Assembly: GCA_035998495.1 (NCBI GenBank)
Contig: DASYHP010000036.1
Span: 1-64,000 of the forward strand
Direction of reading: 5' to 3'
Length of the DNA: 64,000 bases
Origin: Mesorhizobium_B sp035998495
Lineage (GTDB): Bacteria > Pseudomonadota > Alphaproteobacteria > Rhizobiales > Rhizobiaceae
Made by a program: the position numbers and the translations under genes
Part shown: positions 50,016-58,279 of the stretch, piece by piece
How positions within the stretch are numbered: position 1 is the first letter of the stretch
Layout of the letters: each line of letters starts with the position of its first letter
The notes under the pieces: generated by a model
The model's database searches: none
Seen by the model: only the letters and a program-made list of their open reading frames with translations
What the model was told of the DNA's origin: nothing

Positions 50016-51536
50016 TCAATCGCTGATCAGCCGTCTCAACAGCTCGATCTCCTGAGCGAGCGTGCCGTCCGTGCCGGCCAGTTCCTCGATCTTGCGGACG
50101 GCGTGAAGAACCGTGGTGTGGTCGCGCCCGCCGAAGCGGCGGCCGATCTCGGGCAAGGAGCGCGGCGTCATCACCTTGGCGAGATACATGGCGACCTGCC
50201 GGGGCTTCACCACCGCGCGGGTGCGGCGGTTTGACAGAAGCTCGGTCTTCGACACGTTGTAGTGCTTGGCCACCACCCGCTGGATGTCCTCGATGCGCAC
50301 GCGCTTGGGCTCGCCGGCCCGGTACACATGCCCCAGGATCTCGTCGATCCGCTCAACCGTGAGATCGGGCTCGAAGGAGCGACGGAACAGCATCTGGTTG
50401 AAGGCGCCTTCCAGCTCGCGGCCGCTCCCTGTGACGCTGCGCGCGACATGTTCGAGCACACCCTCCGGCATCGTGACGCCCGGGTCCTGGGCGCGGGCCG
50501 CGGCCAGCCGCTGCTTGAGCATGGCGAGCCGCATGCCGTAGTCGGGCGCCGACATCTCCAGCGCCACGCCGCCGTTCAGCCGCGAGCGCACGCGCGGCTC
50601 CAGGGACTCGAGCTCCGCCGGCGGCCGATCGGCCGCCACCACCACTTGGCGGGCGCTGTCGAGCAGCATGTTCAGAAGGTGGCAGAACTCGTTCTGGATC
50701 GACTTGCCCTGCAGGAACTGCATGTCGTCGATGATGAGCAGGTCGATGTCGCGAAGCTGCTCCTTGAATGTCAGCGCATTGTTGTCGCGGATCGCGGTGG
50801 CGAAGCGCCACATGAAGTATTCGGCCGTCAGATAAACAACCCGGGCGCGCGGATTCTCTGCAAGGGCATGCGCGGCAACGGCCTGCAGGAGGTGCGTCTT
50901 GCCTAATCCCACGCTCGCGTGGAGAAAGAGGGGATTGAAGCGCACGGCGTTGGCCGCCTGCTCGGCCACGGCGCGCGCGGCGGCAAAGGCCACCCGGTTG
51001 GACGGGCCCTCCACGAAGGAGGCGAAGGTATAACGGGCGTCCAAGGGCGAGCCCAGCACGCTTTGCCGCGCCTCCATCTCCGCGCCGCGCGGGGACGGCG
51101 CATCGATCTCCGCCGGCCGGGCCGACGTGGGGGGGCGAAGGGCTTGGGGACGCGGCGCGGTCGCCTGATCCTCGCCGCCGCGCGGCGACCGGATCGCGCT
51201 GCGCACCACAAGCTCCACCTTGATGAGGTTGGGCTCTTCCTTTCGCCAAAGCTCGGTGATCAGGTCGAGATAATGATTGTTGATCCAGGAGCGGAGAAAG
51301 GCGGTCGGCACGGAGATGCGCACCACGCGCCCGGCCTCGTCGAGCTTCATGCGCCCGAACCAGGACGAGTACACTTCCTGTCCGAGGCGCGCCTTGAGTT
51401 GCGCCTTCACCCGCTCGAAAATCTCGTCATGAATTTGGGGAACGGCGGCCGCGGCATTCTCCGTCTCGGGACGGCCGCCAACCCAATCCCGGCCAGGCGC
51501 TTTCGCTGCATCGCGTTCGATCCGATTTTGCATCAT
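50016..51536 (-). CDS. dnaA: chromosomal replication initiator DnaA
   Basis: A 506-residue initiator. Domain I (residues about 36-110, with EVYSSWFGRMKLDEA), a variable Pro/Arg-rich domain II, the AAA+ domain III with Walker A ASVGLGKTHLLQAV near 207 and Walker B LLIIDDMQFLQGK, and the DNA-binding domain IV with GGRDHTTVLHAVRKIE near the C terminus. ATG 51536 is used; a second ATG follows immediately. The long 5' region up to rpsT holds many GANTC sites and a CtrA-type motif, which suggests cell-cycle control. Confidence 0.97.
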   Translation of the reverse strand: MMQNRIERDAAKAPGRDWVGGRPETENAAAAVPQIHDEIFERVKAQLKARLGQEVYSSWFGRMKLDEAGRVVRISVPTAFLRSWINNHYLDLITELWRKEEPNLIKVELVVRSAIRSPRGGEDQATAPRPQALRPPTSARPAEIDAPSPRGAEMEARQSVLGSPLDARYTFASFVEGPSNRVAFAAARAVAEQAANAVRFNPLFLHASVGLGKTHLLQAVAAHALAENPRARVVYLTAEYFMWRFATAIRDNNALTFKEQLRDIDLLIIDDMQFLQGKSIQNEFCHLLNMLLDSARQVVVAADRPPAELESLEPRVRSRLNGGVALEMSAPDYGMRLAMLKQRLAAARAQDPGVTMPEGVLEHVARSVTGSGRELEGAFNQMLFRRSFEPDLTVERIDEILGHVYRAGEPKRVRIEDIQRVVAKHYNVSKTELLSNRRTRAVVKPRQVAMYLAKVMTPRSLPEIGRRFGGRDHTTVLHAVRKIEELAGTDGTLAQEIELLRRLISD

Positions 51537-51838
51537 ATGTCCCCGTATGCTCCCTGGCTCCTTCGGAATGGAGCGGGCTCCCCACCTTGCCCGCTCCGTC
51601 CGACGACCGGGCTTTGCCGCCCGGCCTCTTCTTCCGTTCACCGGGCAAAGCGAGGCCTCCGGCGCGAGAAGAACGCCATCGGACCCGTCTGCCGGGCTCT
51701 GTTCCGTTTTTACGCGTCGAGAAGGCAAATCCGGACCACGCGCGGACGGCAACCATGCCCACGCTGAGCGTCGCAACCCTGTTCCGGATTTGGGGGTGCC
51801 GCCCCCGTTCTCGATGGGGCAAAGCTACGAAAAAGCCT

Positions 51839-51847
51839 GTGGACAGG
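51839..51847. promoter_or_regulatory. DnaA-box-like site
   Basis: TGTGGACAG differs at two of nine positions from the consensus TGTGGATAA. It lies 16 bases from an AT-rich patch and the first GANTC site, in the proposed origin region. A single weak box alone would not be convincing. Confidence 0.4.
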
Positions 51848-51975
51848 GCAAGACCAGGATTCAGCAATTTTTAAACAATTACCGCAAAGCTTCCTGCTCG
51901 CCGGCGGAGTCTTCGTGAGCCGGCAAGGCAAAGTGTTTGGGATTCAAGAATCTTTGGCGGAGTCTCCCGTCGGCG

Positions 51976-51983
51976 TTAACCAT
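51976..51983 (+). promoter_or_regulatory. CtrA-type half-site
   Basis: TTAACCAT is the eight-base CtrA half-site used in Caulobacter, Brucella and Sinorhizobium. It lies in the middle of the GANTC cluster between rpsT and dnaA, where CtrA could block initiation or dnaA expression. Confidence 0.4.
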
Positions 51984-52303
51984 GGGCGGCTCGCCGAGAA
52001 TCTTTTGCTTGACTCGGCCCACCCCTGCCAAGACTCCGGCCGGCAAAGAATGTTCTTCGATCAACCCCGCCCAAGCCGTTGATTCACCGCTGAATTTTCT
52101 GACTCTGCGGAATCGTCCAGCGCTAGGACGCGGGGGAAACTTGGCAAGAGGAGAGCGGCGGATTCTTTCAGCGGTCCTGCTTCGACGGAGCGCTGCGATC
52201 CTGCCGCCGCGTAAATGCCGGCCGGCGTGAGAAGCGGCCTTCCCACTTGGACCCTCGACTCCCAGGCATGAGAATCGGACGCCCTGGCCCCGGCAGGGCG
52301 CAT

Positions 52304-52330
52304 AAAAAAGCCCGGCACAGGGCCGGGCTT
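52304..52330 (-). terminator. rho-independent terminator of rpsT
   Basis: Read on the minus strand, AAGCCCGGCCC pairs across a short loop with the matching GCCGGGCTT half and is followed by a run of T (the plus-strand AAAAAA at 52304-52309). It lies 24 bases after the rpsT stop and is the clearest intrinsic terminator in the window. Confidence 0.85.
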
Positions 52331-52353
52331 GGACGAGTTCGTTCGAGCGCCGC

Positions 52354-52620
52354 TCAGGCGTTGAGCGCGTTCACCCGTTGGGCGAGCCGCGACACTTTGC
52401 GCGACGCCGTATTCCTGTGAAGCACGCCCTTGGTGGCGGCGCGCATCAGTTCGGGTTGGGCGGCGACCAGCGCGGCCTCGGCGGCTTGGCGGTCGCCGGA
52501 GGCCAGCGCCTCCTCGACCTTGCGGACGAATGTGCGGACGCGCGAGCGGCGCGATTTGTTGATGGCCGTGCGGCGGGCGATCTTGCGCGTTGCCTTCTTG
52601 GCCGAGGACGTGTTGGCCAT
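52354..52620 (-). CDS. rpsT: 30S ribosomal protein S20
   Basis: An 88-residue, very basic ribosomal protein of normal length. It begins MANTSSAKKATRKIARRTAI and ends KVSRLAQRVNALNA, with the helical bundle typical of S20. ATG 52620 is chosen over a long open frame upstream. A clear terminator follows. Position next to dnaA is common in alphaproteobacteria. S20 binds the 5' domain of 16S rRNA. Confidence 0.95.
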   Translation of the reverse strand: MANTSSAKKATRKIARRTAINKSRRSRVRTFVRKVEEALASGDRQAAEAALVAAQPELMRAATKGVLHRNTASRKVSRLAQRVNALNA

Positions 52621-52812
52621 GGATGTTCCTATCTCGGTGCTTCGCCCGGAAGATTGGCAGTCACGGGCGCAAAAACAAGGAGGGCGGCCCTGGGCCACCC
52701 CCGAATGCGCCGGCTTATAGGCAAGCCTGGCCGCCTCGTCAACCGCGGCGGTTGCGGATTCCACCCCTCTGGAACCCCGCCGAACCACTCGCCACGAGAC
52801 GTGGATCCGAAT

Positions 52813-53703
52813 TCAGCGCTGGCAGGTCGGGCAGAAGAAGGTCGATCGGCCCCCTTGCACGATGCGGCGCACCACGCCGCGGCAGTCCTGCCGCATGCAG
52901 GGCTCTCCCTCGCGGTCGTAGACGCTGAAGCGGTGCTGGAACAGGCCGCTCGCGCCATCGGTCTGGACATAATCGCGCAAGGATGATCCGCCGGATTGAA
53001 TCGCGTCTGCGATCACGGAGCGCACGGCCTCCGCCAGCTTGTCCGCACGCGCGCTGCGGCCGTTGCGTCCCGCCAGGCTCCCCGCCTGCCGGCGCGGGCT
53101 AAGCCCCGCGCGCCACAGCGCCTCCGCCACATAGATGTTGCCGAGCCCCGCGATCAGCGTCTGATCGAGGAGCGCGGCCTTGAGCGGGGTTTTCCGGCCC
53201 CGGAACAGCTCGCCCAGGCGGCGACCGTCGAGCTCGTTGCCGGTGGGCTCGAGCCCAAGCCCATCCAGCATGGGATGGGCGCCGTTCTCGGCGAACAGCA
53301 TGAAGCCGAAACGGCGCGGGTCGTTGAACACCACGCGCCAAAGGCGGCCGTCGGCGCCCTTCACGACGAACAGCACATGGTCGTGCGCCTCGTCCTTGGA
53401 GCGGGGATGGTGGAAGAGGCCCGGCGACCGGCCCGCCGCCTCGTGCTCGCCGGACTCGATTCGGAACGAGCCGGACATGCCGAGATGGGCGATCAGCGCC
53501 GGCCCCCGGTCGAACTCGACCACGAGATATTTCGCGCGCCGGCCGACGCTTGTGATGCGCCTGCCTTCGAGCCGCTCGGCGAAGTTTTCCGGGAAGGGAA
53601 AGCGCAGGTCGGGGCGCCTGAGCTCCACGCGGGTGATTTCAGCCCCCTCCAGAACCAGCTGAAGCCCGCGCCGCACGGTTTCGACCTCGGGCAACTCAGG
53701 CAT
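52813..53703 (-). CDS. mutM: formamidopyrimidine-DNA glycosylase
   Basis: A 296-residue base-excision enzyme that removes 8-oxoguanine. The N-terminal MPELPEVETVRRGL places the catalytic Pro2 and Glu3, the LIAHLGMSGSF segment and Lys in RGRKTPLKAALLDQ follow, and the C terminus has the zinc finger (CMRQDCRG and FFCPTCQR). Start at ATG 53703 is fixed by the PELPE motif. Its first eight bases overlap the end of deoB, so the two are co-transcribed. Confidence 0.96.
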   Translation of the reverse strand: MPELPEVETVRRGLQLVLEGAEITRVELRRPDLRFPFPENFAERLEGRRITSVGRRAKYLVVEFDRGPALIAHLGMSGSFRIESGEHEAAGRSPGLFHHPRSKDEAHDHVLFVVKGADGRLWRVVFNDPRRFGFMLFAENGAHPMLDGLGLEPTGNELDGRRLGELFRGRKTPLKAALLDQTLIAGLGNIYVAEALWRAGLSPRRQAGSLAGRNGRSARADKLAEAVRSVIADAIQSGGSSLRDYVQTDGASGLFQHRFSVYDREGEPCMRQDCRGVVRRIVQGGRSTFFCPTCQR

Positions 53704-54937
53704 GGAAGCGGTCCAGGAAGGAGCGGCCATGCGGACCGGCCGGGAGGCCGAGATGGGCGGCCACGGTTTCGCCGATGTCGGCGAAGGTCGGGCGCAGACC
53801 CACATCCCCGCCCTTCGCGCGGGGCAAGAGGCCCAGGATCGGGACGCGCTCGCGGGTGTGGTCCGTGCCGCCCCAAGTCGGGTCGCAGCCGTGATCGGCG
53901 GTGAGCAGCAGCAGGTCGCCCGGTCGCAGCCGCTCCAAGGCCTCGGGCAGCCGCCGGTCGAAGGCTTCCAGCGCCGCGGCATAGCCCGCCGCGTCGCGGC
54001 GGTGGCCGAACAGCATGTCGAAATCCACGAAATTGCTGAACACGAGATCGCCGTCGCGCGCCTTCTCCAGCGCGTCGAGGCTTTCATTCATGACGCCGTC
54101 ATTGTCCGGCGCCTTGCGCGTTTCGGTGACGCCCCGATGGGCGAAGATGTCGGCGACCTTGCCCACGGCGACCACGCGCCCGCCCGCGCCTGTCACGCGG
54201 TCGAGCAAAGTGGGTTCGGGCGGCGGCACGGCATAGTCCCGGCGGTTGGGCGTGCGGCGGAAGTCATCGGGGCTTCGGCCGACGAAAGGCCGGGCGATCA
54301 CGCGGCCGATATTGAGCCTGTCGCACAGTTTTCGCGCGAGGAGGCAGAGCGTGTAGAGGCGCTCCAGCCCGAACGCCTCCTCATGCGCGGCGATCTGCAG
54401 CACGGAATCGGCCGAGGTGTAGAGGATGGGCCTGCCCGTCCGGATGTGCTCGGCGCCGAGTTCGGCGACGATCTCGGTGCCGGACGCATGCCGGTCGCCA
54501 AGGATGCCGGGCAGCTTCGCTTCCGCGATGAGCGCCTCGGTCAGCCAGGCGGGAAAGGCGGGAACGGTTTGGGGAAAATAGCCCCAGTCGAAAGGCACGG
54601 GCACGCCGGCGATCTCCCAATGGCCCGATGGGGTGTCCTTGCCGTTGGAGACTTCCTGCGCCGCGCCGTGAAACGCGCCGGCCAGCAGCTCCCTTTCGCC
54701 TCCGCTCCCGAAGGGGTCGCGGCCCGTGGCGAGCGCCGCCGCCTGGCCCAGGCCAAGCGATGCGAGATGGGGCAGGCGCAGAGGCCCCGAGCGCAGATCC
54801 GGGCGGTCAGCCGCGCCTCTCGCGCAGGCTTCCGCGAGGTGGCCCAGCGTGTCGGCGCCGCTGTCGCCGAAGCGCGCGGCGTCAGGCGCGCCGCCGATGC
54901 CGACGGAGTCGAGAACGAAGAGAAACGCGCGCGCCAT
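53696..54937 (-). CDS. deoB: phosphopentomutase
   Basis: A 413-residue enzyme of the alkaline phosphatase superfamily that interconverts ribose/deoxyribose 1- and 5-phosphates in nucleoside salvage. The metal and catalytic motif FVLDSVGIGGAPDA is at the N terminus (residues about 7-20), with NGKDTPSGHWEIAG near 97 and LTADHGCDPTWGGTDHTRE near 353. The length is typical. It precedes mutM with an eight-base overlap. Confidence 0.94.
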   Translation of the reverse strand: MARAFLFVLDSVGIGGAPDAARFGDSGADTLGHLAEACARGAADRPDLRSGPLRLPHLASLGLGQAAALATGRDPFGSGGERELLAGAFHGAAQEVSNGKDTPSGHWEIAGVPVPFDWGYFPQTVPAFPAWLTEALIAEAKLPGILGDRHASGTEIVAELGAEHIRTGRPILYTSADSVLQIAAHEEAFGLERLYTLCLLARKLCDRLNIGRVIARPFVGRSPDDFRRTPNRRDYAVPPPEPTLLDRVTGAGGRVVAVGKVADIFAHRGVTETRKAPDNDGVMNESLDALEKARDGDLVFSNFVDFDMLFGHRRDAAGYAAALEAFDRRLPEALERLRPGDLLLLTADHGCDPTWGGTDHTRERVPILGLLPRAKGGDVGLRPTFADIGETVAAHLGLPAGPHGRSFLDRFHA

Positions 54938-55069
54938 TCACTGCCCGGCCTGGGAAACGGGATGCCCGCCCGCGCCGCGAAGGCGCATGGGCGGAAAGCC
55001 GAGACATAAGGGTTGCGGCGGCGAGGGGCAATCGGCGGCCCGTGGCGTCGGACCGCCGCGCTTGTTCGT

Positions 55070-55699
55070 TCAGCAATCCGCGCAGGGCACGGCGTCGCTC
55101 ATGCGGGGACGCAGATAATAGGTGTCGCCCATCTGGATCTTGTCGAAGGCCGCCGTCAGCCCGAGCGTGGTCTTCTCGCTCGCCGTCCAGGTGACCACCG
55201 GCCTGTATTCCAGCGCGCTTTCCACACGCACCAGAAAGGTGCCCGCCACCTTGAGCTTGGCCGGCACGTCCGTCAGCTCCGTTCCCTTGGCGATGCCCGC
55301 GGAATGGGCGCCGTCCTTGAGCTTGCGCGACCACACCACGGTGGCCTTGGGCGTCGCGTCGTTGCTCATCTGGATGGCCGTGACCATGATCGCCGGCGCA
55401 CTGCGATTGTAGGGCTGCAGCAGGGCCTCGCCGATATCCATCACGGCCTTGACCTCCGCCTGGGTGATGGAGGATTGCTGCGTCACGAGGTCGGCCGTCA
55501 TGGAGGCCACGCGGCTCACCTTTTTGCTGGTCTCGACCGCCTGGCTCACCTCCATGGTCACGAAGTAGAGCGACAACAAGAGCGGCACGAGGAGCGCGAA
55601 CTCCACGGCGGCGACGCCGCGGCGGTCGGCGCGGAGCCGGTTCAGGCAGGAGCCGAGCCGGCACATGGCGATTCGAGGCGAACGCTGGACATCAGTCAT
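55070..55699 (-). CDS. TadE-family pseudopilin (second of two)
   Basis: A 209-residue protein with the TadE-type N-terminal segment RRGVAAVEFALLVPLLLSLY (residues about 27-46), a prepilin-like cleavage/transmembrane region, and a long extracytoplasmic tail rich in Thr and Lys. Two Cys at the very C terminus (VPCADC) are notable. Its ATG overlaps the stop of the other TadE-like gene, so both are one unit. TadE/TadF/TadG proteins are accessory pilins of Flp pili; this one cannot be assigned more precisely. Confidence 0.82.
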   Translation of the reverse strand: MTDVQRSPRIAMCRLGSCLNRLRADRRGVAAVEFALLVPLLLSLYFVTMEVSQAVETSKKVSRVASMTADLVTQQSSITQAEVKAVMDIGEALLQPYNRSAPAIMVTAIQMSNDATPKATVVWSRKLKDGAHSAGIAKGTELTDVPAKLKVAGTFLVRVESALEYRPVVTWTASEKTTLGLTAAFDKIQMGDTYYLRPRMSDAVPCADC

Positions 55700-56258
55700 C
55701 GAAAGGCTCGTTCTGCCAGGTGACGGAGGCGAAGTGGAGCGTCTTGCCGTCCTTGAGGTTCGACATGGACTTGCGCATGAAATCGGTCATCACGGGCCAT
55801 TTGTAGAACACGCGCAGCATGTTCTTGGTCATCGACTTGCCCGGCTTCACGGCGAAGCCGGTGGTGTCGATGTCGCCGTTGGCGACCTTGATGCGCTCCT
55901 TGGCGGCCAGGGCGAAAGTCGGAAACTCCCGGAGGTCCACCAAGATGTTGCTCTTGCAGTTCGAGGCGATGATCGAAAGCTCGCCGCAGATCAGCGTCTT
56001 CAGCTTGTCCTCGCTCATGTCGGCGGCCTTGATCTGGCCGGTGCGGAGCAGGCGCGCGACATCGTCGGTCGCGTTGGCCATCACCTGCTGGGACGCGAAC
56101 GCGATGCAGGTCTCCAGAATGGCGAAGACCAGCATGCAGAAGGGAATCGCCAGAAGCGTGAACTCGATGGCGACTGCGCCGCGTTTGTCGCGCCGGAAGC
56201 GCCAGGCGGGGCCGCGGCGCGGAGCCGGTGCGGCGAAGGTGTCGGTGTCCGACCTCAT
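55692..56258 (-). CDS. TadE-family pseudopilin (first of two)
   Basis: A 188-residue pilus assembly protein with the TadE motif RRDKRGAVAIEFTLLAIPF (residues about 22-40) and a hydrophobic helix ending near residue 55. The tail has conserved-looking ICGELSIIASNCKSNILVDLREF with two Cys that could pair. ATG 56258 was chosen because the upstream frame is not coding. It belongs to the minus-strand half of the tad locus, divergent from flp, and overlaps the next TadE-like gene. Confidence 0.82.
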   Translation of the reverse strand: MRSDTDTFAAPAPRRGPAWRFRRDKRGAVAIEFTLLAIPFCMLVFAILETCIAFASQQVMANATDDVARLLRTGQIKAADMSEDKLKTLICGELSIIASNCKSNILVDLREFPTFALAAKERIKVANGDIDTTGFAVKPGKSMTKNMLRVFYKWPVMTDFMRKSMSNLKDGKTLHFASVTWQNEPFDD

Positions 56259-56443
56259 GGAGCCATAAACCTCGGCAGTCGAAAGACGTCGATGCCCGAG
56301 AGTAGCCTCCACAGGTTGAGGCCTGGTTAGCGGGCCCAAGCGAATCGTCGCCATTCCCGCCGAATTTTTTTGCGGGCGCAGGACTCTCTTCGGCGACAGG
56401 CACGAGCTGCCCGAGCCACGAATGCGCTCGCGGCGCGCAACCG

Positions 56444-56875
56444 TCACTGGCCGGCGCTCATCTCCGCTTCGGACATCCGCTCAGCCTCGTTCTTGTATGA
56501 ACTCTCGCAGAAGGGCGTGCAGGACAGCGTCTGCACCTGGGCGCGGCGATAGATGCGCACCGAACTGGCGTCGTGGCGGGACACGATCACCTGCTCGTCG
56601 ATCACGGGCGCGCCTTCCGCGTCGAGAACCACGAGGTTGGTGACGCCGAACCCTTTGCCGGTCAGCACGATCGTGTGGGCGTCCTGCACGGATGCGTCGG
56701 CGATCAGTGGGTTGCCGACCACGATGGTGTCGGCCGGTCGGGCAAGCTTGACGATCTTGGCCTGGTTCATGGACACGGCGATGCCGCCCTCCGCATGCGC
56801 GGGAACGCTGAGGCACGCGGCGGAGGCGAGCGCCGCGAGCGCCCAGGCGCATGCCGCCAGATGTTTCTCCGCCAT
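56444..56875 (-). CDS. secretin N-terminal-like pilus assembly protein
   Basis: A 143-residue exported protein. The signal peptide (ending SVPAHAEGG, near residue 28) is followed by a domain resembling the first domain of CpaC secretins: SMNQAKIVKLARPADTIVVG, SVQDAHTIVLTGKGFGVTNL and VLDAEGAPV. Only this pilus-assembly N-terminal domain is present, without the secretin pore. Free-standing copies near cpa genes are usual in Rhizobiales. ATG 56875 fits the signal peptide. Confidence 0.8.
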   Translation of the reverse strand: MAEKHLAACAWALAALASAACLSVPAHAEGGIAVSMNQAKIVKLARPADTIVVGNPLIADASVQDAHTIVLTGKGFGVTNLVVLDAEGAPVIDEQVIVSRHDASSVRIYRRAQVQTLSCTPFCESSYKNEAERMSEAEMSAGQ

Positions 56876-57218
56876 GGACTCTTCTCCCCGAACCGCTCGC
56901 GGACGTGATGCGTCCACTCTTTCGCAAAGGAGCATCGGCGGGAATGGTGAATGGGCGGTTAAGCCATGCCTGAAATCCGCAGGGGCCGTCGTGACGCGGT
57001 TCCCCAGCGGAAATGCAGGGAATCTCAAGCAAACCTGGGCTCCGGCGCGGCAACTCGACCTCTCGGCGGCCCGGCAAATGGCGGCTCAGGCGCAAGGAAG
57101 CGGTAAGGGTGTTTCTTAAGCCGATCGCAAGGGCTCCCGTCTAATGTCCAACCATCCGATCGACGCGACAGAATTGTTGACGGAAGTGCTGTAACAACTG
57201 GAGTCAAGGAGTTCTCCC
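56876..57218. other. divergent spacer upstream of flp
   Basis: A 343-base gap between the CpaC-N-like gene (minus) and flp (plus). It contains TTAAGCC twice (56959-56965 and 57116-57122), an inverted repeat TTGTT-N14-AACAA (57174-57197) and AAGGAG (57206-57211) ahead of the flp ATG. These are candidate regulatory sites; no clear -35/-10 pair was found. No convincing ORF. Confidence 0.4.
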
Positions 57219-57404
57219 ATGTCCAAGCTTTTCGCCCGTTTCGCCCAAGACGAGTCCGGCGCCACCGCCATTGAATACGGCCTGATCGCCGCCCTGATCG
57301 CGCTCGCCATCGTGGTCGGCGCTGGCCAGCTCGGCACCGCACTCGACACGAAGTTCAAGGCGATCGCCACCAAGGTGAGCGGTTCAGGCAACGGCAATCT
57401 CTAA
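57219..57404 (+). CDS. flp: Flp-family type IVb pilin
   Basis: A 61-residue major pilin. The prepilin peptidase site is within DESGATAIEYGLIAALIALA: cleavage after Gly, with the mature protein beginning at Ala and the conserved Glu-Tyr at +4/+5. A hydrophobic helix follows. The small size is typical of Flp/Bfp-type pilins of the tad system. It is preceded by AAGGAG and followed by a strong intrinsic terminator, which fits high expression separate from the rest of the cpa genes. Confidence 0.93.
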   Translation: MSKLFARFAQDESGATAIEYGLIAALIALAIVVGAGQLGTALDTKFKAIATKVSGSGNGNL

Positions 57405-57426
57405 GGCTGAGACGCTCGTCGCATTC

Positions 57427-57460
57427 AAGGGCCGCTCGTCAGGGCGGCCCTTTCTACTTT
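57427..57460 (+). terminator. rho-independent terminator after flp
   Basis: AAGGGCCGC (57427-57435) pairs with GCGGCCC and TT (57444-57452), and TTTCTACTTTT follows. It lies 23 bases after the flp stop, so most transcripts should stop before cpaA. Confidence 0.75.
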
Positions 57461-57512
57461 TGGAGAGGGTTGCTCAAGTTGAAGCAGCCTTGCTCCGCAT
57501 ATCCTTATCTCA

Positions 57513-57526
57513 TTAAGGAATGTTAA
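57513..57526 (+). promoter_or_regulatory. CtrA-like TTAA pair upstream of cpaA
   Basis: TTAAGGAATGTTAA gives two TTAA half-sites six bases apart. The consensus spacing for CtrA is seven, so this is an imperfect site. Pilus genes are under CtrA control in Caulobacter. Confidence 0.25.
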
Positions 57527-57591
57527 GGTTGCGCTGTCGAGCATCATCCGCGACGGGACGACAGCGAAGCCTTTGTTGCGAGAGACATATC

Positions 57592-58110
57592 ATGCTCCAC
57601 GCCGTCATTTTCGTCATCTTCCCATTCTGCATGGTCTTCGCGGCGGTGTCGGACCTTCTGTCCATGACCATCGCCAACCGGGTGTCGCTGATCCTCGTCG
57701 CGACCTTCGCGGCCGCCGCGCCGCTCACGGGAATGGATTGGACGGCTTATGCCTGGCACTGGGCGGCGGGGCTTGGCATGCTGGCCGTGACCTTCACGCT
57801 GTTTGCGGTCGGCGGCATGGGGGGCGGCGACGCAAAGCTGATCGCGGCGACCGCGCTGTGGATGGGCGCCGGCGTCGAGCTCATGCAATATCTGGTCACG
57901 GGCGCCATGATCGGCGGGGCGCTGACCCTTGCGCTGATGGCGTTTCGCGGCTCGCCCGTGGCGCTGCTCGCGGGGACGAGCCCGCGCCTCCGGCATCTGG
58001 CTGACGACAAGGCGGGCATTCCCTATGGTGCGGCGCTCGGCGCGGCCGGGCTCATCACCTTCCCCGACACGGCGCTGATGGTCTGGGCGCGCGCGACGCT
58101 CGTGTTCTGA
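57592..58110 (+). CDS. cpaA: prepilin peptidase CpaA
   Basis: A 172-residue A24-type membrane aspartic peptidase that cleaves Flp prepilins. The first active-site Asp lies in AAVSDLLSMTIANR, and the GxGD-like motif in GGMGGGDAKLIAA. Several membrane helices span the rest. Start at ATG 57592 gives the short N terminus of the tad form, which lacks the methyltransferase domain of PilD. It lies between flp and cpaB. Confidence 0.9.
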   Translation: MLHAVIFVIFPFCMVFAAVSDLLSMTIANRVSLILVATFAAAAPLTGMDWTAYAWHWAAGLGMLAVTFTLFAVGGMGGGDAKLIAATALWMGAGVELMQYLVTGAMIGGALTLALMAFRGSPVALLAGTSPRLRHLADDKAGIPYGAALGAAGLITFPDTALMVWARATLVF

Positions 58111-58135
58111 TCGGTCCGCCTTTGAAAAGAATGGA

Positions 58136-58167
58136 TTAACGACGATCGTAAGCACGTCATTAACCCT
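58136..58167 (+). promoter_or_regulatory. TTAAC motifs upstream of cpaB
   Basis: TTAAC at 58136-58140 and TTAACCCT at 58160-58167 resemble CtrA half-sites but are 24 bases apart, so they do not form a normal full site. They lie in the 169-base gap before cpaB and could mark a regulated promoter. Confidence 0.25.
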
Positions 58168-58279
58168 AATTTGACGATTCCCGCGGCAGAGTCCGCTTCG
58201 ATCCTCGACCGACCCCGCCAGCGCGTGAGCCGCGACGGAGCGGGTTGGCGGGGGAGACTGAAGCGAGGTTCAAGCCGCG

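Larger units (their letters stand above)
51537..52303. other. candidate replication origin / dnaA control region
   Basis: This 767-base non-coding stretch lies between rpsT and dnaA. It has 14 GANTC sites (the CcrM methylation target) between 51858 and 52276, about ten times chance for this GC content. It also has a DnaA-box-like TGTGGACAG (51839-51847), an AT-rich patch (about 51864-51880, ATTTTTAAACAATTA) and TTAACCAT (51976-51983), the CtrA half-site seen in other alphaproteobacteria. Nearer to dnaA are hairpins such as GGAGCGGGC/GCCCGCTCC (51570-51597). Several short open frames are not convincing. Origin function is inference; it may instead be only the dnaA promoter region. Confidence 0.6.
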
